A stretch of DNA of 21,718 nucleotides from RGIG2041 sp045532715 (GTDB taxonomy: Bacteria > Bacillota > Clostridia > UBA1381 > UMGS1253), in NCBI GenBank assembly GCA_045532715.1, contig JAZSGM010000156.1, positions 1 to 21,718 on the forward strand, written 5' to 3'. This document shows positions 1-6,663 of the stretch, piece by piece; the stretch's first letter is position 1; each line of letters starts with the position of its first letter. A model generated the notes under the pieces. That model saw nothing but the letters and a program-made list of their open reading frames with translations, did no database searches and had not been told where the DNA came from. Made by a program: the position numbers and the translations under genes.

Positions 1-339
1 ATCATCATCGAAAATATCCTCGTCAAGGTAGATAACTTCCTTGCAGCTCGGACACTCGATTTCATAATACTCCAGATCGTCATCGTCACAATCACAGTCA
101 TCACAATCGCATTCATCATCGTAGAGATCATCTTCTACAGCTGCGAGATCTTCATCAATCTCATCCACCTGCTCCATGAGCTCTTCCTGCTCCGCAGCGA
201 TTTCGTCAATTGCTTCAGCCATGTCATCCAGAATATCAACAATCTTAAGAAGAACTTTGCCTTCATCTGTCTTCTCGCTGATTTCCAAACCGTCAACAAG
301 GCCCTTTAAGTATGCAACCTTCTTTACAATGTTTTCCAT
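1..339 (-). CDS. CD1247-like acidic protein with zinc-ribbon start (partial, 3' end outside window)
   Basis: Reading starts at the ATG at 339, preceded by a GGAGAAG ribosome site, and stays open to the window edge, so the C-terminus is missing. The first ~65 residues form an amphipathic, acidic helical region opening with MENIVKKVAYLKGLVDGLEI. A very acidic Asp/Glu tract with a CDCDDCDCDD cluster follows, and then a CPSC knuckle just before the edge, which looks like the first half of a zinc ribbon. This matches the CD1247 N-terminal domain family of Clostridia, whose function is unknown. In many Clostridia the family sits downstream of efp, as here. No reaction can be assigned. It is probably co-transcribed with efp, across a 72-base spacer holding two small hairpins. 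Confidence 0.75.
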   Translation of the reverse strand, partial: MENIVKKVAYLKGLVDGLEISEKTDEGKVLLKIVDILDDMAEAIDEIAAEQEELMEQVDEIDEDLAAVEDDLYDDECDCDDCDCDDDDLEYYEIECPSCKEVIYLDEDIFDDD

Positions 340-355
340 AATCTTCTCCGTTTCT

Positions 356-398
356 GCCGCTTGTGCGGCGATCACTTTGCAACACAAGTGTCGCAAAG
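356..398 (-). other. Two adjacent small hairpins between efp and the CD1247-like gene
   Basis: Two inverted repeats lie side by side in the 72-base gap. One is GCCGC-TTGT-GCGGC at 356-369. The other is a longer interrupted stem at 375-398, CTTTGC paired with GCAAAG, with an inner ACAC/GTGT pairing. Neither is followed by a T tract on the minus strand, so a strong intrinsic terminator is unlikely. They could be transcript-processing or partial-attenuation structures; that role is inferred. Confidence 0.4.
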
Positions 399-411
399 CA
401 CAGTATACCCT

Positions 412-969
412 TTATACGCGCTCCATATACTCACCGGTACGTGTATCAATTCTGATTCTGTCGCCCTGGTTAACAAACAGCGGCACAAAAATCGTAGCGC
501 CGGTCTCAACGGTTGCCGGCTTGGTTACGTTTGTAGCCGTATCGCCCTTTACGCCAGGTTCTGTCTCGATAACATCGAGCTCAACGAACGTCGGCGGTTC
601 AACGCCAAATACGTTGCCCTTATAGCTGAGCACCTTTACCGGCATATTCTCTGTAACAAACTTAAGCGCATCTCCAAGCTGATCTGCGGAAAGCGGCATA
701 AGCTCAAATGTTTCCTGATCCATGAAATAGTACAAATCGCCGTCAGAATACGAATACTCATAATCCTTACGCTCGATGTGTGCCTTCGGCATCTTCTCAG
801 TCGGTCTGTAAGTCTTTTCCACTACGCCGCCGGTAATTACGTTCTTAAGCTTCGTTCTAACGAATGCTGCGCCCTTACCCGGCTTTACATGCTGGAATTC
901 CACAACCTGAAATACGCTGCCGTTTTCCTCAAAAGTTACACCGTTTCTAAAATCACCTGCTGAAATCAT
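412..969 (-). CDS. efp: Translation elongation factor P
   Basis: At 185 residues it has the usual EF-P length. EF-P binds the ribosome between the P and E sites and relieves stalling at polyproline stretches. Three beta-barrel domains are recognisable: a KOW-like N-terminal domain (about 1-65), an OB domain (about 66-128) and a C-terminal OB domain with the family signature around VETGATIFVPLFVNQGDRIRI. The loop KPGKGAAFVR places a lysine at residue 32, the tip position that is post-translationally modified in Bacillus-type EF-P. No modification enzyme was seen in the window. The ATG at 969 has a GGAGG site, and the gene has its own promoter at 1004-1032. It lies downstream of the M24 aminopeptidase in an order common in Clostridia. 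Confidence 0.97.
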   Translation of the reverse strand: MISAGDFRNGVTFEENGSVFQVVEFQHVKPGKGAAFVRTKLKNVITGGVVEKTYRPTEKMPKAHIERKDYEYSYSDGDLYYFMDQETFELMPLSADQLGDALKFVTENMPVKVLSYKGNVFGVEPPTFVELDVIETEPGVKGDTATNVTKPATVETGATIFVPLFVNQGDRIRIDTRTGEYMERV

Positions 970-1003
970 ATATTTACCTCCAAAAGCTTTTTTATCCGTA
1001 TAT

Positions 1004-1032
1004 ATTGTATATTAAATCTATAAAAAATACAA
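1004..1032 (-). promoter_or_regulatory. Probable sigma-A promoter of efp
   Basis: On the minus strand TTGTAT (1027-1032) and TACAAT (1004-1009) are separated by 17 bases, about 35 bases before the efp start. No hairpin separates it from the upstream aminopeptidase stop at 1041, so read-through from the long operon is also possible. Confidence 0.55.
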
Positions 1033-1040
1033 GTCTTTTT

Positions 1041-2078
1041 TTAAATTATACGCAATTCTTTGGTGTTTTTTGTTAAAATCTCGCAATTTTGCGCTCCGAC
1101 AACCACCAAATCCTCGATTCTGACGCCAAATTTGCCCGGCAGATAGATTCCCGGTTCTACACTGACCACCATATTTTCTTCCAGAACACATTCCGACTTA
1201 GGCGAAAGATTCGGTGCCTCATGCACTTCAAGTCCGACGCCGTGTCCGAGCGAATGACCAAAGTAAGAACCGTAGCCGGCATCCAAAATCACCTTTCTTG
1301 CAGCTGCGTCTGCATCCTTACAGGCAACGCCGGCGCGCACACTTTCAAGACCTGTCTGCTGTGCCTTCTGAACGATTGTATATATCTCTCTTTGTGCATC
1401 GCTGCAATGTCCGAGCGCAACCGTACGCGTCATATCCGAGCAGTATCCGTTATATATACACCCAAAGTCAAACGTGATAAAATCACCGTTCTGCAATGCT
1501 CTGTCCGACACCGTCGCATGCGGCATAGAGGAATTCGGTCCGGACGCCGCAATCATGTCAAAGCTCATCCCTTCCGCGCCGCTCCTGCGACACAGCCACT
1601 CAAAATGAAAAGCAAGCTCGCGCTCCGTAACGCCGACCTTTACCATGTTCAGCATCTCTTCATATGCGGCTTCAGCAATGGAAGACGCCCGACGAATGCA
1701 CGCAAGCTCTTCTTCGTCCTTCACCATACGCCCCTTTGTAATTTTCCCTTCGTCGGAAGCAAATTCAACTCCGGGCAAAATCTTCTGAAGGCGCTTATAT
1801 GCGGCAAGTGTGATTTTCCCTTCAGAAAGCATAACACGTTTTACGCCTGCAGGAAATCCCTTCTCCATCCCGCCGGCAACGTCATACACCTCAATTCCCG
1901 GGCAGCGCTGCGCCGCTTCCGTATAACGCGAATCCGTAAAAAGCACATTCTTTGTCGGCGTTATAAGTAAACTTCCCTCTCCGGCAAAGCCGCTGTAATA
2001 ACGCACACTATGTTCATCTGTGATATAAAAAGCAGTGTCCGGTTGCAAATGTTGCACCAGCTTTTGTATACGCTCCAT
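1041..2078 (-). CDS. Xaa-Pro aminopeptidase / Xaa-Pro dipeptidase, M24 family
   Basis: A 345-residue cytosolic metallopeptidase that would remove N-terminal residues before proline or split Xaa-Pro dipeptides. The N-terminal creatinase-like domain covers about 1-115 and the pita-bread catalytic domain the rest. All five dimetal ligands are visible in order: Asp in ITFDFG, Asp in CSDMTRT, His in SLGHGVGLEVHE, Glu in VSVEPGIY and Glu in VRIED. Length fits the short bacterial M24B enzymes of the YqhT/PepQ type, so the exact subtype is open. The start ATG at 2078 lies one base past the aroQ stop, indicating translational coupling. An aroQ-M24 peptidase-efp order is common in Clostridia. Confidence 0.92.
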   Translation of the reverse strand: MERIQKLVQHLQPDTAFYITDEHSVRYYSGFAGEGSLLITPTKNVLFTDSRYTEAAQRCPGIEVYDVAGGMEKGFPAGVKRVMLSEGKITLAAYKRLQKILPGVEFASDEGKITKGRMVKDEEELACIRRASSIAEAAYEEMLNMVKVGVTERELAFHFEWLCRRSGAEGMSFDMIAASGPNSSMPHATVSDRALQNGDFITFDFGCIYNGYCSDMTRTVALGHCSDAQREIYTIVQKAQQTGLESVRAGVACKDADAAARKVILDAGYGSYFGHSLGHGVGLEVHEAPNLSPKSECVLEENMVVSVEPGIYLPGKFGVRIEDLVVVGAQNCEILTKNTKELRII

Positions 2079-2079
2079 A

Positions 2080-2511
2080 TTATTTTCCCTCCAGAAGCGC
2101 CTGCACAGCCATCACATACCCATATTTTCCAAACCCGCAGATCTGACCGCGGCAGGAAGCCGCCGTAACCGATGTATGACGAAAGCCTTCACGCTTATGA
2201 ATATTAGACAAATGCACTTCCACCGCCGGCGTTTTCACGCTCGAAAGCGCATCACAAATCGCATAGCTGTAATGTGTATACGCGCCGGGGTTAATCACAA
2301 TGCCTTCGTATGCCGTATGTGCCGCATGAATTTTGTCGATGATTTCGCCCTCACAGTTGCTCTGATAAAAATCAAGCTCTGCACCCAGTCCGGCAGTCCT
2401 TTCAGCAACATAGGCATTGATAGCCGCCAAGGTTTCATTGCCGTAGATTTCCGGCTCACGTACACCGAGCATATTCAGATTGGGCCCGTTGATAATCAAA
2501 ATCTTCATCAC
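2080..2511 (-). CDS. aroQ: 3-dehydroquinate dehydratase, type II
   Basis: A 143-residue type II dehydroquinase catalysing the third step of the shikimate pathway, trans-dehydration of 3-dehydroquinate to 3-dehydroshikimate. The N-terminal INGPNLNMLGVREPEIYG carries the flexible lid with its Arg and the catalytic Tyr (about residue 23). NPGAYTHYSYAICDAL and EVHLSNIHKREGFRHTS carry the substrate-binding Asn and the active-site histidines. The family forms dodecamers. The gene begins with tandem ATG codons; the second would shorten the product by one residue. It lies 14 bases after aroK and one base before the M24 peptidase. Confidence 0.97.
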   Translation of the reverse strand: MMKILIINGPNLNMLGVREPEIYGNETLAAINAYVAERTAGLGAELDFYQSNCEGEIIDKIHAAHTAYEGIVINPGAYTHYSYAICDALSSVKTPAVEVHLSNIHKREGFRHTSVTAASCRGQICGFGKYGYVMAVQALLEGK

Positions 2512-2525
2512 TTGTATCTCCTCTT

Positions 2526-3029
2526 TTACAGTTTTTTATACAAATCTATAATTCTGTCCGCAACGTTCATCGGACTTAAATCCTCAACATCAAAAGCATA
2601 ATCATTATATGCATAAAAGCTTTCTCTCGCTGCAAGCTTTTCCTCAAGCTCCTGTACGGACTTCCCGGTTGCCAGCGGACGGTCCGTCTTATCGGCAAGG
2701 CGCTGCGCAATCGTATGAATATCTGCGCGCAGCAAAATTACAACGCCGTTTTTCCGGAGATTGTCAATATTTTCCTTGCGCAATACAACGCCACCGCCCG
2801 TTGCAATAACGGAATTGCTCTTTTCACTCAGCTCTGCAATCACGCGACTTTCAATTTCACGAAATCCATCCTCGCCGCTAAGCGCAAATATCTCGTTAAT
2901 GCTCTTCTGCTCCTGTTTTTCAATTTCTGCATCCGAGTCCACAAAGCGATAACCGAGTTTTTTTGCCAGAATCTTTCCTACCGTTGTTTTTCCGGTCCCC
3001 ATAAAGCCTGTCAGTACCAGATTTTTCAT
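2526..3029 (-). CDS. aroK: Shikimate kinase
   Basis: A 167-residue P-loop kinase that phosphorylates the 3-hydroxyl of shikimate with ATP. The Walker A motif GFMGTGKTTVG is at residues 8-18. The shikimate-binding acidic motif DSDAEIE follows near 32-38, then the arginine in DGFREIE near 57 and the GGGVV loop near 78-82. The lid is marked by DRPLA and the C-terminal AARESFY carries another conserved arginine. The start overlaps the aroE stop by four bases (ATGA), a clear sign of translational coupling. Product length is normal for a monofunctional kinase. Confidence 0.97.
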   Translation of the reverse strand: MKNLVLTGFMGTGKTTVGKILAKKLGYRFVDSDAEIEKQEQKSINEIFALSGEDGFREIESRVIAELSEKSNSVIATGGGVVLRKENIDNLRKNGVVILLRADIHTIAQRLADKTDRPLATGKSVQELEEKLAARESFYAYNDYAFDVEDLSPMNVADRIIDLYKKL

Positions 3030-3868
3030 AAACCGAATACCTCTCTTTTTATGTCTTTAAAAATTGCACGGTCAATTTTGGTGTCCGTAAATATTTCATA
3101 TGCAACAATTCCCTGAAATATTAACATTCCGAGTCCGTTAATACAGGTTTTTGCACCGTGTGCACGCATTTTTTTCAAAAACACGGTTTCCGCAGGGTTG
3201 TAAATCATATCCGCCGCAGCCGTATCGGCGTCCACATAGGAAAAATCCTCCGTCGGGCAGGCATCCGTGTTCGGCGACATACCGACCGTCGTTGTGTTAA
3301 TCACAAGATCATAGCGCGCATGCTGACGCGTAGTCAGTACATCATAGCCGCAGCTCTCTTTAACAAATGCCGCAAGTGCATCCGCTTTTGACTGTGTACG
3401 GTTAATCACCGTAATGCTTTTCGCACCGAGCATAGCAAACTTAACGCAAATCGGTCTTGTCGCGCCACCCGCGCCGAAAATCAGAATATCTTTTCCAATG
3501 ACCTCAGCACCGCCCTCTAATAGCGACAGGTAGAACCCATCCGCATCAGTGCTGTAACCGTATAGCTTGCCATCTACATTTTTAATTGTGTTGACCGATC
3601 CGTATTTTTTTGCATCTTCGGATATGAAATCCAAATACTGCATTACGGCAATTTTATGCGGCGCAGTTACATTCACCCCGGCATAATTGAGCGCAACGAT
3701 GCCGCGAACTGCATCCTCAAGCCTTTCAGGCTTTACATGCAGCGCACTGTAAGCATAATTTAATCCATAGACTTCGGATATGTAATTGTGCAGCTGCGGC
3801 GAAAATGAATGCTCAACAGGATCGCCGAATAAGCCAAGTAGTTTTGTGTGTCCGTCAATCGGTTGCAT
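3026..3868 (-). CDS. aroE: Shikimate dehydrogenase (NADP+)
   Basis: A 280-residue enzyme reducing 3-dehydroshikimate to shikimate. The N-terminal substrate domain starts with LLGDPVEHSFSP-type residues (here GLFGDPVEHSFSPQLHN), and the catalytic lysine sits in NVTAPHK near residue 67. The aspartate partner is in YGYSTDADGF. The Rossmann cofactor loop reads GAGGATRP, followed by INRTQSKA. The late motif INTTTVGMSP is typical of AroE. The start has a GAGG ribosome site inside the end of the preceding yqeG-like gene, only two bases away. Together with aroK and aroQ it supplies three shikimate steps from one transcript. Confidence 0.96.
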   Translation of the reverse strand: MQPIDGHTKLLGLFGDPVEHSFSPQLHNYISEVYGLNYAYSALHVKPERLEDAVRGIVALNYAGVNVTAPHKIAVMQYLDFISEDAKKYGSVNTIKNVDGKLYGYSTDADGFYLSLLEGGAEVIGKDILIFGAGGATRPICVKFAMLGAKSITVINRTQSKADALAAFVKESCGYDVLTTRQHARYDLVINTTTVGMSPNTDACPTEDFSYVDADTAAADMIYNPAETVFLKKMRAHGAKTCINGLGMLIFQGIVAYEIFTDTKIDRAIFKDIKREVFGL

Positions 3869-3870
3869 AA

Positions 3871-4377
3871 TTATCCTCTTTTCTGCATCTGTCTTAAAAT
3901 AATACGTTCAAAATAGCGCTTTACTTTGAAAAATCGGTTTTCATCGCTTGGCAAAGGCTTAACCAATATTGAATACATACCGCAAAGATTTGCCCCGAGC
4001 ACATCTGTAAAAATCTGGTCGCCGATAACCGCAGTATGTTTTCTGTGCGTTCCCATCACTGCGGCACACTTTAAAAGTCCGCCCGGCAGAGGCTTTCCTG
4101 CCTTATGAATGGCAAAAACCCCCAATGATTTTGCAAATAACTCAACACGTTCTCCCGAATTATTTGACGCAATTACAGCGGCAATCCCGGCTGCCTTCAG
4201 CGACGCAACAAACGCAATGACCTCCGGTGTCGGTGTCGGCACGTGGTACGGAACAAGCGTATTGTCAATGTCTAATACAATACCGTCGATGCCGTTTGCT
4301 TTCAGCGCTGCAATATCTATGTTTTCAAAACCGTCCAAGTATAACTTCGGATAAAATATTGACATAAAAATCCCCAT
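3871..4377 (-). CDS. YqeG family HAD-IIIA phosphatase
   Basis: A 168-residue HAD-superfamily protein of the YqeG family, putative cytosolic phosphatases with no settled substrate. Motif I is DIDNTLVPY (nucleophile and acid/base aspartates), motif II ASNNSG, motif III the lysine in HKAGKPLPGG, and motif IV IGDQIFTDVLGAN. There is no large cap domain, as expected for type IIIA. Two starts are possible. The ATG at 4377 has AAAGGA four bases upstream, and the ATG at 4365 begins MSIFYPKLYLDG, closer to the usual family N-terminus. The gene follows the CAP-domain gene by eight bases and precedes aroE by two. A yqeG-aroE neighbourhood is common in Firmicutes. Confidence 0.9.
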   Translation of the reverse strand: MGIFMSIFYPKLYLDGFENIDIAALKANGIDGIVLDIDNTLVPYHVPTPTPEVIAFVASLKAAGIAAVIASNNSGERVELFAKSLGVFAIHKAGKPLPGGLLKCAAVMGTHRKHTAVIGDQIFTDVLGANLCGMYSILVKPLPSDENRFFKVKRYFERIILRQMQKRG

Positions 4378-4385
4378 TCCGTCCT

Positions 4386-5576
4386 TTATAATTTAACCAT
4401 AACCTGCGCATAGTACAAATTTTCATTTGCTTTTCCGTCCACACAGATGCCTGTGTATTCATAATTTCCGTTCAGCATGCTGTCGCGATGTTCGCGGGAA
4501 TTCAGCCAACCGTAGCAGGCAAAATATGCATTCGGCGCGTGTGCCAGAATCTCGCTAAGCTGTACATACTTCGAATAAATTGGTGAAGCTTTGATTCTGT
4601 CGCCGATGCCATCCCCCGAAAGTCCTGTGTGCGAAAAGAAACCATTTTCGGTCATAGCAGCAACGTGCGCTTGATTTACCTTGGCAAGCCCGCCGCTGAA
4701 AACCATATCCTTTTTCCCCGCCAACCGGCGCAGAGAATTTGTAAGATAATACGCCAATTTTGCCTCCTGCTCCATTACAGCGCTCTTGTCCACATTCTCT
4801 TTGAAAGGTCTATATAAGCCTCCGGATACATTCATATAAAATGCAACCGGCCGTGCGCCTTCATGTTCATCTGAAAACAGCTTTGCTGATGCAGGCATAT
4901 TTTGGGCAGACATTTGTGAAACACAAACGCCATTCACCTTTGCAGCCGCATCGTTTGTAAAAAACTCAAACAGAGTATCCTGCACAAATCCGAATACGGT
5001 CATACTTCCGTTTTCAGGCGGCATATAGACAAGGCGGCGTATACCGTCTGCGCCGTCATGGGTATCATACGGTTTGCCAATCTGCTCTATAAGCACTTTT
5101 TCGGATAAATCCCCCATTAATAAATCGGCACCGCAAGCCTGCAGCCGCATCGCGCTTGCAATGTAAACCATCTGTTTCTCACCATCCCAATGCACCAAAC
5201 AACCAAGACTTTCTGCAATATAACGAAGCGGTACATATGTACGTGCGTTGTATATTTCCGGCGCGGCATCAAGTATAATTTCCGATTTCACGCCATTCAC
5301 TTCCCGAACCGCTGTATAACTGCCAATCGCAAGTGAATTTGTAATGTCGCCGTTCGATACCGTCACCGTCCGCGTTATCTCGTCCCAATCCACACGGTAA
5401 CCCATATGCTCTGACAGTACCCGAACCGGTACAAGTGTACGTCCGTTTTCAATAAAGCCTTGCGCAATACTTGACGCATCCAGACTGACCGAAACCGTCG
5501 GAGCTGTCTGTGCAAAGCATACACTGCCGCACAAAAGCAGCATACATATGATGATAATCCCTGCAAATCGCTTCAA
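4386..5576 (-). CDS. Secreted copper-amine-oxidase-N domain plus CAP domain protein
   Basis: A probable exported protein of 396 residues. A basic-hydrophobic signal peptide (KRF then about 16 hydrophobic residues) probably ends after VCFA. A copper amine oxidase N-terminal-like domain follows, with RTLVPVRVLSEHMGYRVDWD and RTYVPLRYIAESLG repeats; in Clostridia this is a surface-binding module and does not imply amine oxidase activity. The middle resembles the CAP-associated N-terminal region. The final ~110 residues are a CAP (SCP/PR-1) domain with HVAAMTENGFFSHTG, SEIL and WLNSREHRDSML, so the usual His/Glu positions look present. The start is taken as TTG at 5576, eight bases after GGGAGG. 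GTG at 5579 is equally possible, and an upstream TTG at 5597 is too far from any site. It is the first gene of the long aro operon. Confidence 0.85.
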   Translation of the reverse strand: MKRFAGIIIICMLLLCGSVCFAQTAPTVSVSLDASSIAQGFIENGRTLVPVRVLSEHMGYRVDWDEITRTVTVSNGDITNSLAIGSYTAVREVNGVKSEIILDAAPEIYNARTYVPLRYIAESLGCLVHWDGEKQMVYIASAMRLQACGADLLMGDLSEKVLIEQIGKPYDTHDGADGIRRLVYMPPENGSMTVFGFVQDTLFEFFTNDAAAKVNGVCVSQMSAQNMPASAKLFSDEHEGARPVAFYMNVSGGLYRPFKENVDKSAVMEQEAKLAYYLTNSLRRLAGKKDMVFSGGLAKVNQAHVAAMTENGFFSHTGLSGDGIGDRIKASPIYSKYVQLSEILAHAPNAYFACYGWLNSREHRDSMLNGNYEYTGICVDGKANENLYYAQVMVKL

Positions 5577-5604
5577 CACAAACACCTCCCAGAACAATTA
5601 TTAT

Positions 5605-5633
5605 ATTATATCACAAACACACCGCAAATGCAA
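5605..5633 (-). promoter_or_regulatory. Sigma-A promoter of the CAP/yqeG/aro operon
   Basis: TTGCAT (5628-5633) and TATAAT (5605-5610) on the minus strand, spaced 17 bases, about 30 bases before the CAP gene start. The -35 box overlaps the last three bases of the hairpin that terminates the GH43 gene. Confidence 0.75.
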
Positions 5634-5664
5634 CAAAAGCATTGCAGAGGCAATGCTTTTGTTG
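5631..5664 (-). terminator. Hairpin terminator after the GH43 gene
   Basis: A perfect 15-bp inverted repeat (CAACAAAAGCATTGC / GCAATGCTTTTGTTG) with a four-base loop, starting five bases after the GH43 stop. The T-rich 3' arm serves as the U tract. Its first 16 bases on the plus strand are identical to those of the hairpin at 6621-6653. Confidence 0.8.
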
Positions 5665-5668
5665 TCAG

Positions 5669-6556
5669 TTACAGATCACACTTTAAATCGCCGTTTTTCT
5701 CACAGAGCGGAACAAAAATCGCCGTTTCTTCACATTCGTCACAAGGTCTGTTCGGTGCATGAATGACCAGATACATTTTTCCGTCCTTATCTTCAAAAAT
5801 CATCCCATGACCGCCATCGTGCTTTCCACTGATCGCTTTGGAATACAAAAGCTCGTCTTCTTGTATCCATTCTCCGTCCACTTTGCCGTTTTTACTGCGT
5901 GCAATACCGACGCAGTAACCGCCGGCATCCTCAATATTGGACCAAATCATCAGAAGCTGATTGTCCTTCGTTTTATACATAAAGCAGCCGTCCGTTACTC
6001 TGTGATTCGACCAGGACGGCGCATCAGCGCGAAACAAATCCACCGGTTCGGACACAAAATGCGTTAAATCATCCGACAGCTTGGCAACCGACATTCTGCC
6101 GATGCCATCATCCGTACATGTCCATTCGTGCACAAATACCATCCATGGCTGACCTTCTTCGTCAACGTAGAACGTGCCGTCAATTGAATCCCAATCCTTC
6201 GGTGTAATATGACCTTCCGTAATTTCAACAAACGGTCCTTCCGGAGATTCGGATTTCAAAATCGAGCAGCCTCTGTGATTTGTAACAGACGAAAAATAAG
6301 TTGCAAACATATAATAGGCGCCCTTATATTTATGTACCTCCGGCGCCCAGAAATTTGTTAGCGCGCCGTCCGGCTTGATATACAGAGGTGTCTCCAGTTT
6401 TGTCCATTCGCCGTCAAACTTACCGGATGTGTTTTTATAGCATATCCATGCAGTATCCTCCCAGCTCGTCGCAACACCCGTGCCGTACATATAATAGGCA
6501 TTTTCATCTACAACCACAAAAGGATCTCTGATTCTTTCAATTTTTGTATTAATCAT
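5669..6556 (-). CDS. Glycoside hydrolase, family 43-like (five-bladed beta-propeller)
   Basis: The product of 295 residues has no signal peptide, so it should act in the cytosol on imported oligosaccharides. It has the GH43 pattern: the N-terminal catalytic base Asp in RIRDPFVVV (residue 11), repeated propeller strands such as YYMYGTG and YYMFATYF, a WDSIDGTFYVDEEGQPW segment with the expected second Asp, a VFVHEW segment that may hold the acid, and a late GKHDGGHGMIF histidine loop. GH43 enzymes are mainly arabinofuranosidases, xylosidases and arabinanases; the substrate cannot be chosen here. The start is the ATG at 6556, behind GAGGGG. The longer reading to 6604 would run into the promoter. 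It is a single-gene unit between guaB and the aro operon, bracketed by two similar hairpins. Confidence 0.82.
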   Translation of the reverse strand: MINTKIERIRDPFVVVDENAYYMYGTGVATSWEDTAWICYKNTSGKFDGEWTKLETPLYIKPDGALTNFWAPEVHKYKGAYYMFATYFSSVTNHRGCSILKSESPEGPFVEITEGHITPKDWDSIDGTFYVDEEGQPWMVFVHEWTCTDDGIGRMSVAKLSDDLTHFVSEPVDLFRADAPSWSNHRVTDGCFMYKTKDNQLLMIWSNIEDAGGYCVGIARSKNGKVDGEWIQEDELLYSKAISGKHDGGHGMIFEDKDGKMYLVIHAPNRPCDECEETAIFVPLCEKNGDLKCDL

Positions 6557-6594
6557 ATTCTTTCCCCTCAATGTATAGTCAGTATTGCAAACAA

Positions 6595-6623
6595 ATTCTA
6601 ACACAATTCATTCAGAAAATCAA
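6595..6623 (-). promoter_or_regulatory. Probable sigma-A promoter of the GH43 gene
   Basis: TTGATT (6618-6623) and TAGAAT (6595-6600) on the minus strand, spaced 17 bases, about 40 bases before the start. The -35 box shares its first bases with the end of the guaB hairpin, the same layout as at 5605-5664. Confidence 0.6.
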
Positions 6624-6653
6624 CAAAAGCATTGCAATTTTGCAATGCTTTTG
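6621..6653 (-). terminator. Hairpin terminator after guaB
   Basis: Inverted repeat CAAAAGCATTGCA / TGCAATGCTTTTG (13 bp, four-base loop) at 6624-6653, ten bases after the guaB stop, with a T-rich 3' arm. Bases 6621-6636 repeat 5631-5646 exactly. Confidence 0.8.
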
Positions 6654-6663
6654 AATAAATTTA

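Noticed and set aside
1089..1970. Plus-strand open frame of 293 codons opposite the M24 peptidase
   Set aside because: Antisense shadow of a clear gene; no motif or ribosome site, and composition typical of a reversed coding strand.
6557..6604. Longer N-terminus for the GH43 protein
   Set aside because: It would overlap the -10 box at 6595-6600 and lacks a ribosome site, whereas ATG 6556 has GAGGGG.
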